A stretch of DNA of 64,000 nt from Haliea alexandrii (GCF_003719295.1 NZ_RFLW01000004.1:223013-287012); one strand, 5' to 3'. Positions 45,649 to 56,039 are shown, numbered from the stretch's first letter. Program-made: numbers and translations. Notes: a model not told the origin generated them from the letters alone.

Positions 45649-47349
45649 CTACTGCATCAGAGCGAGCACGTCGTGCAGCTCGTCACGCCGTGTGCCAAGG
45701 GCCTGCAGCTCTCGCTCCGCCCGGGCTGATAATGCCGCCGGCGCCCGTTCGCCGAGGGCCAGCACCTCCACCCGCAGCAGCCAGTCATCCGGCCGCTCAT
45801 CCAGCGCTGCCGCCGCGGCGGCTTCGTTGCCGTGCTGTCCCAACGCCAACACGGCCTGATAAGCCGCCTCCAGCGTCGGGTCCGGTGCCGCATGCTGCGT
45901 GTGCGTACTCGCAAGCGGTTGATATAGCGGGTATTTCTCGCGGTCTGCACTGCCGCCGGAAACGGCTGTGATCGCCCCGCCTACCGCCATGTCATATCGC
46001 CCCTGGCCGGGTTCAAACAGCACATTACCCTGGAGATCCGTCACGGTACAGTCGAGGAAGCTGAGGACAAGGTTGCGGTGCTCTTGACGCAACACGTGGT
46101 GCAGCTGGCCGCGTACGGTAATGCCCGACAGGAACTCCAAACAGACCCTCTCACCCATGCGTATATCGTGTGCCTGCAACTCGTCCACCGAATAGTCGGA
46201 CAGGCAGCGGGTGAAATCCTTGAGTTTGCCCACTGGCGAGCCGAAGCCAGCACTGTGCGCAGCGGTGCCATGACCGTACATTTCCCTGCCGCGGAAGGCC
46301 AGCTGGCTCGGCCCTTCACACTGCAGGTAAATCGCCTGACCGACCGCATCACAGAGCAGCTCGCTAAAGCAGCCGCTGACCTGAACGCCACTGTCGTAGG
46401 TCGCCGTGCACACGGTACCCGCGGCAATCGCCCGACGCAGCGCGGCAGCACCACCTACCCGATGGGCCATGGTGGCAGCAAACTCCTCCAACACCTGACT
46501 CAAATGTCGACAACTGCGAGTCACATACAGCTGCGGCTGTTCCCGGGTGATGTCATAAGGACATGCAACAGCATCGACGGTGAGCGGTATTTTGCGCACC
46601 CGCGCATCGTCCAGACAGTGCCTGCTCTCGCCCAGCGATGACAGCAGGCCCGCGCCGAAAATACGGTAATCCGCAAGGTCTCCCACCAGGCCATACTCCA
46701 CTGTCCACCAGTGCAGACGAGCCAGCAGGGCCGCCTCTGAGGGGGCCTCTCCGGCCTCCTGTAGCTCCGTCAGCGCCTGCTCGGCGGCAGCAATCACCGA
46801 GGCCTGCACGCCCGGTGTCTCCTTCAGTATCGACAATTTACGGATCGCTTCATACTGGGCATGATCGCGCTGTGACGCGATCGCCAGCATGCCGACTTCA
46901 CCAAACCGCTGGAGAAACTCCGCGTAGTCGACATCCACAATAAACGGCGCGTGCCCCGCCGCTTCGTGCACGATGTCCGGTGCCGGAGTGTAGAAAACGT
47001 GGTCGACACTGCGCATGTCCAGTGCAATCACCAGCACGCGCAGCGCCTGAAATTCCATGAATATCGCGGGCGGGATAAAGCCGTCAACCACCACCGCTCG
47101 CCAACCCAGCTGGGCCAGACATGCATTCATTTCGTCAATCGAGGGAACGTGGTCCAGCGCGATGCCGGTGCGAGCGAGCCCCTCGAGGTAGACCGGGTGG
47201 GCCGTGACACGCAGCTGCTGCACCAGATGCCGCATGATGAATCGCCACAGGGCCTGATCCTGTGCCGTATAGCGCTGGGCGTAGTCCTGTACCTGCACAA
47301 AGGGCCGCAGATGGGCGGGCAGGCTGGCCACCACCTCCTCCTGTGTCAC
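45649..47349 (-). CDS. Aromatic amino acid hydroxylase, long form
   Basis: A 566-residue member of the pterin-dependent aromatic amino acid hydroxylase family. The iron triad is His128 and His133 (DIVHEAAGHAPF) with Glu218 (WWTVEYGLVG). The catalytic domain ends near residue 270-290. About 280 further residues follow with no domain I recognise; long bacterial forms of ~580 residues are known, while PhhA of Pseudomonas is ~262. It would hydroxylate phenylalanine to tyrosine, or tryptophan, using O2 and a tetrahydropterin. The GTG start overlaps the marR stop (GTGA) and has GAGG upstream, so the two genes form one operon controlled from the palindromic promoter at 47858-47904. Confidence 0.9.
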   Translation of the reverse strand: MTQEEVVASLPAHLRPFVQVQDYAQRYTAQDQALWRFIMRHLVQQLRVTAHPVYLEGLARTGIALDHVPSIDEMNACLAQLGWRAVVVDGFIPPAIFMEFQALRVLVIALDMRSVDHVFYTPAPDIVHEAAGHAPFIVDVDYAEFLQRFGEVGMLAIASQRDHAQYEAIRKLSILKETPGVQASVIAAAEQALTELQEAGEAPSEAALLARLHWWTVEYGLVGDLADYRIFGAGLLSSLGESRHCLDDARVRKIPLTVDAVACPYDITREQPQLYVTRSCRHLSQVLEEFAATMAHRVGGAAALRRAIAAGTVCTATYDSGVQVSGCFSELLCDAVGQAIYLQCEGPSQLAFRGREMYGHGTAAHSAGFGSPVGKLKDFTRCLSDYSVDELQAHDIRMGERVCLEFLSGITVRGQLHHVLRQEHRNLVLSFLDCTVTDLQGNVLFEPGQGRYDMAVGGAITAVSGGSADREKYPLYQPLASTHTQHAAPDPTLEAAYQAVLALGQHGNEAAAAAALDERPDDWLLRVEVLALGERAPAALSARAERELQALGTRRDELHDVLALMQ

Positions 47350-47828
47350 AGTAAATGCCTCACGTCGGCGGAGGCATCGTCAACCGGGTGCATACCCTGT
47401 AGCCGCAGCTCGAGCCGGTCGATCAGCGCAAACAGCACCGCCTGCTCCGCGGGTTCAAGAGGTGCCAATAACGCTTGCTCCCACGCCAGGACCTCCGGCT
47501 CGATACGGTGGAACAATGCCTGCCCGGTGTCACTGAGACAAAGCAGCGCTGCCCGACTATCCCGCTCCGAGCTGCGCCGCAGCAGCAGGTCGCGTTCACG
47601 GAGCCCCGCCACCGCGCGCGACACCTGCACTTTATCCAGGCTGGTGAGCTCCGTGACCTGGCTGGCCTGCAGCTCGCCATACTCTGCCAGCGTAACGAGC
47701 ACCCGCCACTGCGGGATACTGAGGCCATATTTTTCCGCATAAATACGCGACAGGGAAACGCTGATCTTGCGCGCCAGTCTGTTACAGCGGTAGGGCAGAA
47801 ACCGCGCCAGGGAAAGAGAATGTGACAT
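47346..47828 (-). CDS. MarR family transcriptional regulator
   Basis: A 160-residue winged-helix regulator: LSIPQWRVLVTLAEYGELQASQVTEL, recognition helix LDKVQVSRAVAGL, and wing RRSSERDSRAALLCLSDTG. It is the first gene of the operon with the aromatic amino acid hydroxylase. A promoter with a 15-bp-arm palindrome lies 30-76 bases upstream, which is the usual place for autorepression. The ligand may be an aromatic compound; this is inferred from the gene partner. Confidence 0.93.
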   Translation of the reverse strand: MSHSLSLARFLPYRCNRLARKISVSLSRIYAEKYGLSIPQWRVLVTLAEYGELQASQVTELTSLDKVQVSRAVAGLRERDLLLRRSSERDSRAALLCLSDTGQALFHRIEPEVLAWEQALLAPLEPAEQAVLFALIDRLELRLQGMHPVDDASADVRHLL

Positions 47829-47857
47829 GGGCTACCTGCAAGCGAAAACAGACCCCG

Positions 47858-47886
47858 AGTATACGCCCGGGACAAATGGTTTCCAA
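47858..47886 (-). promoter_or_regulatory. Predicted sigma-70 promoter of marR and the aromatic amino acid hydroxylase gene
   Basis: Minus strand: -35 TTGGAA (47881-47886), 17-bp spacer, -10 TATACT (47858-47863, 5/6). Transcription would start near 47851, giving a leader of about 24 bases before the marR ATG. Confidence 0.6.
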
Positions 47887-47904
47887 TGCAACCATCTGTC
47901 CCGG
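47867..47904. promoter_or_regulatory. Palindrome over the marR promoter, candidate MarR operator
   Basis: Arms CCGGGACAAATGGTT (47867-47881) and AACCATCTGTCCCGG (47890-47904) pair at 14 of 15 positions around an 8-base centre. The left arm fills most of the promoter spacer and touches the -35, so a bound dimer would block RNA polymerase. It could instead be a terminator of the M20 gene, but there is no U-run. Confidence 0.6.
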
Positions 47905-47925
47905 CGGCTAATGCAGCCTGTGGCC

Positions 47926-49356
47926 CTACTTGCGGTAATCAAGCGGCGGTTCGCGGTCACCGAGCAACGGGCGGTAGGTAAAGTCGGTGCCGCGGCGCTG
48001 CTCGAATTCACTGCGTGCGGCGCGCAGCAGTTCGGGCTGCTGCAGCAGATCCGCAGCGGTGAGTGCGAGGGTCTTCGCCGCCACCATCATGCCCTTGACA
48101 CCAATGTCAGTGCCGCCAGCGGCAATGGCCTGCCAGGTGTGCGGCGCCGTGCCGGGCACCCAGGTCGCCGCACGCATCTCGGTGGTCGGCACCACCCAGC
48201 TGACGTCACCCACATCCGTGGAGCCCATGCTGCGCGATGGAGCGAAAGGCTCTATGCGCGCCGCAGCGGCGGCGAGATCCGCTTCGCTGCGAGCGAGAGA
48301 TTCCGCAAGGGTGTTGGCAAAAGCGAGGTCACTCGGACTGTATTGCACACCGCCCACCTGCTGCAGGCGATCATGCATGGCCCGGGCGAGCGTTTCATTG
48401 GCAAGTACGCTGTGGTTGCCGTGAATCACCTCGTAGCTCATCTTCGTGCCCGTGCCCACGGCAGCACCCTCCGCCGTCGCCACCAGGCGCGCCCACAATT
48501 CCTCCAGGGTCGCGGCGTCGGGATGGCGCAGGTAATAGAAAGACTCCGCAAAATCCGGCACCACGTTGGGCGCCGAGCCACCGCTGGTGATCACGTGGTG
48601 CATGCGGACTTCCTGCGGCATGTGCTCCCGCAACATATTGGCCATCATATTCATCGCCTCCACACCGTCGAGTGCGGAGCGACCCCGTTCGGGGGCTACT
48701 GCAGCGTGGGAAGACACGCCACGAAAACGGAATTTGGCCGACTTGTTGGCGAGTGTCGTGGACGGGTTGGCCTGGTTGCGATCAGCCGGGTGCCAGACAA
48801 GCACCGAATCCACGTCTTCAAACAGGCCAGCACGCACCATATACACCTTGCCGGACCCACCTTCTTCCGCCGGTGTGCCATAGAGGCGAACGGTGCCACT
48901 CACTTTGTTTGCCTCCATCCAGTGGCGCACCGCTACCGCGGCCGCTACCGAACCCGCACCAAACAGGTGGTGGCCGCAGGCGTGGCCACTGTGTTTGTCG
49001 GTTGCCGCTTCCCGCACCGGCGCGGCTGTCTGGGAAATCCCGGGGAGCGCGTCGAACTCCGCCAACAGGCCAATCACCGGTTTGCCACTGCCGTAGCTGG
49101 CCACAAAGGCCGTGGGCAGGCCCGCCACCCCGGTCTCTACGGTGAACCCCTCACGGGCCAGTGTGTCCTGCAGCAAGGTGCTGCTGTCGTTCTCCAGGTA
49201 ACCCAGCTCGGCCTTGTCCCAGATCGTAAGCGCCAGCTCCGCATAGCGCGCCTGCTCGCGATCGAGCCGGGTCAGCATGCTGCTTTCCCCTGCGGCTTGC
49301 GCCGCGCCGCTAAAGAGAATTGTGGTCAGTGCCGCAATGGCTGTTATTCGCTGCAT
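47926..49356 (-). CDS. M20 family amidohydrolase, exported (AbgB-like)
   Basis: A 476-residue metallohydrolase with a signal peptide (residues 1-22, AQA cleavage), so it works in the periplasm. The start at 49356 has GGAGG 9 bases upstream; the longer frame adds 119 residues without homology. Motifs: LLAEFDALPG (Asp102), HACGHH (125-130), GTPAEEGGSGKVYM and RGVSSHAAVAPERGRSALDG. The sequence resembles AbgB/aminobenzoyl-glutamate hydrolase and amidohydrolases of the M20D group, which split N-acyl amino acids and peptides. It is divergent from the UbiA gene. A substrate cannot be assigned. Confidence 0.9.
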   Translation of the reverse strand: MQRITAIAALTTILFSGAAQAAGESSMLTRLDREQARYAELALTIWDKAELGYLENDSSTLLQDTLAREGFTVETGVAGLPTAFVASYGSGKPVIGLLAEFDALPGISQTAAPVREAATDKHSGHACGHHLFGAGSVAAAVAVRHWMEANKVSGTVRLYGTPAEEGGSGKVYMVRAGLFEDVDSVLVWHPADRNQANPSTTLANKSAKFRFRGVSSHAAVAPERGRSALDGVEAMNMMANMLREHMPQEVRMHHVITSGGSAPNVVPDFAESFYYLRHPDAATLEELWARLVATAEGAAVGTGTKMSYEVIHGNHSVLANETLARAMHDRLQQVGGVQYSPSDLAFANTLAESLARSEADLAAAAARIEPFAPSRSMGSTDVGDVSWVVPTTEMRAATWVPGTAPHTWQAIAAGGTDIGVKGMMVAAKTLALTAADLLQQPELLRAARSEFEQRRGTDFTYRPLLGDREPPLDYRK

Positions 49357-49465
49357 GGCAAGTGCCTCCGTGTGCTTCAGGTCGATGGGCGACACCTTAT
49401 CATCGCAGGCACCGCAATGCCTGATATGCTTGCGGGCTGAAGAGTGGTGAGCAAGGCTTGTCAAC

Positions 49466-50455
49466 GTGGTAAACCTCAAACTGTGGGTGGCAGCCCTTAA
49501 CGGCATGCCCGGCGTCACCACCGAGCAGTGGGCGCAACTGGATCCCGTGGCGCGCTGGTTGCTCGCCTGCAGGGCGTCGGTCCTGTTCATGACGCTCACC
49601 GCCGCCATGCTTGGCGGCTTGCTGGCCTGGCGCGCCGGCAGTTTTGATGTGCTGTTCTGGTTAGCCTGCACCACCGGGCTGCTGTTTGCCCATGCCAGCA
49701 ACAACCTGCTCAACGACTACACCGATTCGCGCCGGGGCATTGACCGCGGCAACTACTATCGCAATCAGTACGGCGTACATGTACTCGAAGACGGGCTGAT
49801 GAGCGAAGCGCAATTCTGGCGCTATTTTGCCTTTACCGCGGGCGTGGCGCTCGCGCTGGGCCTGTGGCTGGTGACTGCGCGCAGCGGCCCCGCGCTTGCG
49901 CTGTTCCTCGCCGGTGCCTTTTTCGTCCTGTTCTACACCTGGCCACTCAAGTACATCGGCCTTGGAGAGCCAGCCGTGCTGCTCGTGTGGGGCCCACTCA
50001 TGGTGGGTGGCACCTACTACATCGTGGCAGGCGAATGGAGCAATGAGGTGGCGTGGTTGAGCCTGGTATTCGCGCTTGGGCCCACTACTGTGTTGTTTGG
50101 CAAACACATCGACAAACTCGACGCCGACCGTGAGAAAGGGGTGCACACACTACCGGTGCTACTGGGCGAACAGCGCGCCCGGCGGGTTACCGCGGCCCTG
50201 CTGCTGGCCCAGTACGTACTGACCCTGGGACTGGTTCTGACTCAGACTTTCGGTTGGCCGCTGTTACTGGTGTTCGCCAGCCTGCCGGGGCTGCGGCGCA
50301 CCCTGCGCGCACTGCGAGCTGCGAAGCCATCGGCGCGGCCATCCGCCTATTCCCCTGCGCTGTGGCCGCTGTGGTTCTCAGCTGCCTGCTTCCGGCACAC
50401 CCGCCGGTTCACGCCGCTGTTTCTGGCCGGTGTAGTGATCGATACGCTGCTGTAA
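49466..50455 (+). CDS. UbiA superfamily prenyltransferase
   Basis: A 329-residue membrane prenyltransferase. Two Asp-rich motifs bind the prenyl diphosphate: NLLNDYTDSRRGID and GKHIDKLDADREKG. About eight hydrophobic helices are seen. The pattern is nearer to MenA/1,4-dihydroxy-2-naphthoate type than to UbiA of ubiquinone synthesis, yet no menaquinone genes are near. The GTG start has no strong ribosome site; a GTG-led start is chosen as the first in a good membrane context. The C-terminus (ALWPLWFSAACFRHTRRFTPLFLAG) keeps a final helix. Aromatic acceptor unknown. Confidence 0.85.
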   Translation: MVNLKLWVAALNGMPGVTTEQWAQLDPVARWLLACRASVLFMTLTAAMLGGLLAWRAGSFDVLFWLACTTGLLFAHASNNLLNDYTDSRRGIDRGNYYRNQYGVHVLEDGLMSEAQFWRYFAFTAGVALALGLWLVTARSGPALALFLAGAFFVLFYTWPLKYIGLGEPAVLLVWGPLMVGGTYYIVAGEWSNEVAWLSLVFALGPTTVLFGKHIDKLDADREKGVHTLPVLLGEQRARRVTAALLLAQYVLTLGLVLTQTFGWPLLLVFASLPGLRRTLRALRAAKPSARPSAYSPALWPLWFSAACFRHTRRFTPLFLAGVVIDTLL

Positions 50456-50485
50456 AAAAAAGGGAGCCACCTTGCGGTGACTCCC
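50454..50485 (-). terminator. Rho-independent terminator of the UrcA gene
   Basis: On the minus strand a stem GGGAGTCACC / GGTGGCTCCC (one mismatch), loop GCAA, is followed by eight T (50454-50461). It lies 37 bases after the UrcA stop. The T-run covers the stop of the convergent UbiA gene. Confidence 0.88.
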
Positions 50486-50521
50486 CGGGACTCCCACCAG
50501 GGGTAGCAGGAGTTGAACAAC

Positions 50522-50875
50522 TCAGCGTACCGTGCTGGCAAGCCGCCCGGCACCCACCTGGCTCATGGCCTGGGCGAACGCAGATTCGTAGCAGGCACGG
50601 TTGTTGGATGCCATGCGCAAACCACCGGCGACACGGTAATCGGTGGATCCGCACACAGCGCGGGCGGCCTGACTGATCCGGTCGTGCAGCGCTTGCTGAC
50701 CCTCGGCCGACGCCAGGTTAAGGTCTCCAAGCGCAACGTGCGTTGAGGCGGCTTCCATGCCCTGTGCCAGCACCAGCGTGTTTTCGGGAGCATCGGCGGC
50801 GTTCGTCGACAGGGCCAGCGTGCTGAATACACCGAAAGCGATTGATACGACGGTCTTGTTGATGAATGATTGCAT
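50522..50875 (-). CDS. UrcA family periplasmic protein
   Basis: A 117-residue exported protein. The start at 50875 has AGGAGA 8 bases upstream and opens a signal peptide (MQSFINKTVVSIAFGVFST, cleaved near TNA-ADA). The mature part matches the UrcA pattern: LGDLNLASAEGQQALHDRISQAARAVCG, then a second Cys (NNRACYESAF), which probably forms a disulphide. The family is widespread in proteobacteria and has no known function. It has its own strong terminator and no obvious operon partner. Confidence 0.88.
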   Translation of the reverse strand: MQSFINKTVVSIAFGVFSTLALSTNAADAPENTLVLAQGMEAASTHVALGDLNLASAEGQQALHDRISQAARAVCGSTDYRVAGGLRMASNNRACYESAFAQAMSQVGAGRLASTVR

Positions 50876-51122
50876 GATTCTTCTCCTGGCCATTGTGGCC
50901 TTGTCAGTGGGCTTGAGGACCCGCCGGGTGTCTCCCGCGCTGTCCATGGAACACAGATTAGAGGCCCCCGGCTGCACCCGACAGGGGCTTTCGATGAGCA
51001 GTACCCGGGCAGCGATGAACCGCATCAATCCAGCGACGAATGGTTTGCGTAAACGGCAGGTGAGCCTTGCAGGGGCTCGTACTGCTTGGCTTTCCGGCAC
51101 GCCCACAGGATAATGTCACCCT

Positions 51123-52199
51123 ATGCGATACCGCGGACAACACGACTACAGCCACGCTCAGGCGCCCCGTATCGGCGTCCTGATCACCAACCTTGGCACG
51201 CCTGATGCCCCCGAAAAGGGCGCACTCAGGCGCTACCTCAAGGAGTTTCTCTCCGATCCCCGGGTGGTCGAGGTACCGCGCCTGCTGTGGTTCTTCATTC
51301 TCCACGGCATCATCCTGAACCTGCGCCCGGCCCGCTCCGCCAAAGCCTACCGCACGGTGTGGACCGATGATGGCTCACCCCTGCTCCTGCACACGCGCGA
51401 CCAGGCCAGGGCCCTGCGCGAAGTCCTGGAGAGAACCCACGGCGACAGCGTACTGGTGGATTTCGCCATGCGCTATGGCTCGCACCCGATCTCCAGCCAA
51501 CTACAGGCATTCTTTGACCGTGGCGTGCAACGACTGTTGGTGTTGCCGCTTTACCCGCAGTACAGCGGACCCACCACCGGGTCCACCTTCGACGCGCTCG
51601 CCGCGGATTTTCGCCAGCGGCGCTGGCTACCTGAACTGCGTTTTGTCGCGCAGTATCACGACCACCCGGCTTACATTGATGCGCTAGCCGCCAGCGTGCG
51701 CTCGCACTGGCAGGCACATGGCCGTGCGGACCGCCTGATCATGTCCTACCACGGCGAGCCAGAGCGCTACCTCCACAACGGCGATCCCTACCATTGCCAC
51801 TGCCACAAGACGAGCCGCCTGCTAGCGGAGGCGCTGCAACTGGACGCCGGTGACTACCTGACCTGTTTCCAGTCTCGTTTCGGCCGGGAACCCTGGCTGC
51901 AGCCCTACACTGATGAAACGCTCAAGGGACTGCCTGCGCAGGGGGTCAAGTCAGTGCAGGTAATCTGCCCGGGCTTCTCGGCGGACTGCCTGGAGACCAT
52001 TGAGGAAATCGGCGTGGAGAATCGCCACTACTTTATGGAAGCAGGCGGTGAACGCTACGACTACATTCCCTGCCTCAACAGCGATACCGGCCACATAAAC
52101 GCACTGGCGACGCTGGTAGAAGAGCAACTGCAGGGCTGGACAGAAAAGCCCTTCGATACAGAGGCTACTCAGGCGCGGGCGAAAGCCATGGGTGCCTGA
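51123..52199 (+). CDS. hemH: Ferrochelatase
   Basis: A 358-residue enzyme that inserts Fe(II) into protoporphyrin IX, the last step of haem synthesis. Conserved features: ITNLGTPDAPEKGALRRYLKEFLSD near the start, LPLYPQYSGPTTGSTFDAL, His210 (SYHGEPERY) and Glu291 (FSADCLETIEEIG), the catalytic pair. The HCHCH stretch near 224-228 is unusual-looking but lies in the segment where many ferrochelatases have DPY(x)C. Ribosome site is weak (AGGA too far). It stands alone in its strand. Haem made here would serve bacterioferritin and the cytochromes elsewhere in the window. Confidence 0.95.
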   Translation: MRYRGQHDYSHAQAPRIGVLITNLGTPDAPEKGALRRYLKEFLSDPRVVEVPRLLWFFILHGIILNLRPARSAKAYRTVWTDDGSPLLLHTRDQARALREVLERTHGDSVLVDFAMRYGSHPISSQLQAFFDRGVQRLLVLPLYPQYSGPTTGSTFDALAADFRQRRWLPELRFVAQYHDHPAYIDALAASVRSHWQAHGRADRLIMSYHGEPERYLHNGDPYHCHCHKTSRLLAEALQLDAGDYLTCFQSRFGREPWLQPYTDETLKGLPAQGVKSVQVICPGFSADCLETIEEIGVENRHYFMEAGGERYDYIPCLNSDTGHINALATLVEEQLQGWTEKPFDTEATQARAKAMGA

Positions 52200-52210
52200 G
52201 CAGAAACCGC

Positions 52211-52660
52211 CTAGATCCAGCGTCGCACGCGCGCGCAGTAGTCGGGGTACTCCTCGGGAAAGAGGTTCCGGAGCAGATCTTCTTCAGGCCGGATGTAACG
52301 CCATTCGACAATGACCATAAACAGCGGCGGCACCAGCAGCGCCGTTGCCGCGCCCACCGTCACCGCCACCCCCAGGAGGATGGCCGCCATGCCCAGATAC
52401 ATCGGGTTGCGGCTGAAGCGATAGACGCCAGTGGTCACCAGTGCGGACACCGTGCGAAACGGGATCAGGTCCGTTCCCGCGCGCTTGAACAGGCCACCGG
52501 CGACCACCAGCAGGGCGAGCCCCGCCAGCAGGAAGGCACCACCAATCGCCTGGCTGGCATGGCTGGTAAAGCGCGGTCCGGGGTAGAACTCGTTGCAGGC
52601 AAAAATGGCGCACACGCCAAATACCAGCCACATGGGCGGATAAATTATACGTTTGACCAT
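52211..52660 (-). CDS. Isoprenylcysteine carboxyl methyltransferase (ICMT/PEMT) family membrane protein
   Basis: A 149-residue integral membrane protein with four hydrophobic segments. The family signature VTTGVYRFSRNPMYLG is followed by EWRYIRPEEDLLRNLFPEEYPDYCARVRRWI, typical of small bacterial ICMT-like methyltransferases. These use S-adenosylmethionine, though prenylated cysteine is unlikely to be the substrate in bacteria. AGGAG lies 8 bases before ATG. The gene follows the ZIP transporter gene by 20 bases and is likely cotranscribed. Confidence 0.88.
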   Translation of the reverse strand: MVKRIIYPPMWLVFGVCAIFACNEFYPGPRFTSHASQAIGGAFLLAGLALLVVAGGLFKRAGTDLIPFRTVSALVTTGVYRFSRNPMYLGMAAILLGVAVTVGAATALLVPPLFMVIVEWRYIRPEEDLLRNLFPEEYPDYCARVRRWI

Positions 52661-52680
52661 CGTGTTCTCCTCGCGCGCGT

Positions 52681-53607
52681 TTAAACCCCGTGCAAATGTA
52701 CCCCAGCCGGCTCCAGCCCGCCAATGGCGTAGGCCAGTATGATTCCGGCGAGAAAGGCCAGAGTCAGCTTGCCGCGGTCGTGGCTGTGGAAGTGCACCTC
52801 CGGCAGCAGGTCGCTCAATGCGATGCAGATAAACGCCCCGGCCGAGAATGCCAGTGCCCCGGCGACGGCATGATGGCGTGCATCACCCAGCAGGTCGACG
52901 CCGAAGAAGAACAGTAGCGCACCGAGCGGGCACAACAGCGCAAAGCCGAGGTTCGCCAGCGAGCGGGACCGCCTGCTCCAGCCGCCCGCTTCCATGATGG
53001 TTGTTATTGACATGGCATCCAGGGGTTTGTGCAGGAGGATGGCGAGAAACACCCCAACACCCAGTAAACCTGCGCTGCGTCCCACTTCGCCCTGCATCAC
53101 CGCGCCGAGCGCAACGCCATCGATCAGGGTGTGAACCCCCAGGCCGAGTGCCAGGCCCACCCAGCTCAGGCGATGTGCTGCCGGCAGGGCCTGGGGCCCA
53201 CTGTGACCGCCATGCGCCAACACATGCCCGTGCTGGTGCTCACCACCGCTCGCGGACTCCAGGCCATGGGTATGCTCGGAGCCGTGGTCATGATGCTCGT
53301 GCTCCTCTTCGCTGAAGTCGTGCTGGTGAAAATGAAACATGCGCAACAGCAACAGCATGACGATGAGCCCAATCATCAGCCACCAGACCGAAGCATCGGC
53401 ACCGTATTCCCGGGGTTGCAAGGCGATGCTGTGCGGTAGCAGGTGGTAGAAAGCAACGCCAAGCATCAGGCCGGACACAAAGCTCATCACCAGCTGCGTG
53501 CGCGTATGGGTCATTCTCACCCAGTTGGGCAACAGGCCCCCCGCGAGCGACAGCAGGGCAATGGCCAGGCAGTAGAGCAGCAATAGCAGTTCGGGTGTCA
53601 GGCTCAT
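52681..53607 (-). CDS. ZIP family metal transporter
   Basis: A 308-residue inner-membrane metal importer (usually zinc). Eight hydrophobic segments; the metal path is in LALGLGVHTLIDGVALGAVM (H..D..) and ILLHKPLDAMSITTIMEAG. A long cytoplasmic His-rich loop (residues ~93-135: HFHQHDF, HEHHDHGSEHTHG, HQHGHV) should bind metal. GGAGG lies before the ATG. Downstream is the methyltransferase gene; upstream is proB, 31 bases away, on the same strand. Confidence 0.92.
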   Translation of the reverse strand: MSLTPELLLLLYCLAIALLSLAGGLLPNWVRMTHTRTQLVMSFVSGLMLGVAFYHLLPHSIALQPREYGADASVWWLMIGLIVMLLLLRMFHFHQHDFSEEEHEHHDHGSEHTHGLESASGGEHQHGHVLAHGGHSGPQALPAAHRLSWVGLALGLGVHTLIDGVALGAVMQGEVGRSAGLLGVGVFLAILLHKPLDAMSITTIMEAGGWSRRSRSLANLGFALLCPLGALLFFFGVDLLGDARHHAVAGALAFSAGAFICIALSDLLPEVHFHSHDRGKLTLAFLAGIILAYAIGGLEPAGVHLHGV

Positions 53608-53637
53608 CCTTTCCTCCAGTCCCCAGGCCGCCGTGCG

Positions 53638-54764
53638 TTAGCACAACACCAGATTATCGCGGTGAATCAGTTCCTCATCACCTTGGTAACCCAACAACGG
53701 CGCTATTTCCAGCGAGGGCCTGCCCATGATTCGACGCGCTTCAGCGGCACTGTAGTTCACCAGACCACGCGCCACTTCGCGCCCCTGCGGGTCCACACAG
53801 AGCACCATGTCACCGCGCTCAAACTCACCTGTCACTGCACACACGCCCACCGGCAACAGGCTGCGTCCCGACTCCCGGAGCACGCGCACCGCACCGGCAT
53901 CGAGCGCCAGGCTACCCGGAATACGCACCATGCCAGCCAGCCACTGTTTGCGCGCATTTTCCGGTTGCCGACCCGTGCGCAACCAGGTGCCCAGCGCACT
54001 GCCGCTGGCCACTTGGGCCACAACATCCGGATGACGACCACTGGCAATCACCGTCTCGGTGCCGGAACGGGCCGCCAGTCGGGCCGCCCGCAGCTTGGTA
54101 ATCATGCCACCCCGGCCAAGTGCACCGCCCTCACCCGCCATCCGATCCAGTGCCGCATCGTGCACATCGCGGCTGTCCACCAGCACCGCAAACGGGTTCA
54201 GGCGCGGGTCCTCTTCATACAGCCCCTGTTGATCGGTGAGCAGCAGCAGCGCATCGGCATCAATGAGATTCGCCACCAGCGCCGCCAGGGTGTCGTTGTC
54301 ACCGAAACGGATCTCGTCGGTCACCACCGTGTCATTTTCATTGATGACCGGCACCACCCCGAGGTGCAATAGCGTGGTCAGGGTGCTTCGCGCGTTGAGG
54401 TAGCGGTCGCGGGCAGTAATGTCGTCATGGCCCAGCAGCACTTGCGCAGAAACGATGTCGTACCCGCGAAATGCGGTTTCGTAGCTCTGGATCAGGGCGG
54501 ACTGGCCGACCGCAGCCGCGGCCTGCAACTCGTGGAGGCGCGTGGGGCGGCGCGGCCAACCCAGCCTGACCAGGCCCGCGGCCACGGCGCCGCTGGACAC
54601 CAGCACGACCTCGGCACCCTCGGCGCGCAAGGTTGCAATCTGCGCCACCAGGCTGCCGATCATTGCCGCGTCCAGCCCGCGCCCGTCATTGGTCAACAGC
54701 GCGCTGCCCACCTTGATAACCCAGCGTCGGCTGGCGGCAATGGTTTCGCGTTGCGGATCACTCA

Positions 54765-54765
<1 letters not shown>
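53638..54765 (-). CDS. proB: Glutamate 5-kinase
   Basis: A 375-residue enzyme for the first step of proline synthesis (glutamate to glutamyl-5-phosphate). The amino-acid kinase domain begins [18 protein letters not shown], with [15 protein letters not shown] and [62 protein letters not shown] follows. The last ~90 residues are the PUA domain ([32 protein letters not shown]). Its ATG shares one base with the obg stop (TGATG), so the two are coupled, the common gammaproteobacterial order. Confidence 0.97.
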
Positions 54766-55949
<1,184 letters not shown>

Positions 55950-56006
55950 TCAGCCGTTGCGCCCCTTCGCGGGGTCACCGTTCGCCACTGCGAACATCAG
56001 TCACTC

Positions 56007-56039
56007 AAAAAAAAAAGCCCCGTCACTTGACGAGGCTTT
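56007..56039 (-). terminator. Rho-independent terminator after rpmA
   Basis: Minus strand: 11-bp stem (AAAGCCTCGTC / GACGGGGCTTT, one G-T pair), loop AAGT, followed by a run of T totalling ten (56007-56016). It lies 30 bases after the rpmA stop and separates rplU-rpmA from obg-proB. Confidence 0.9.
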
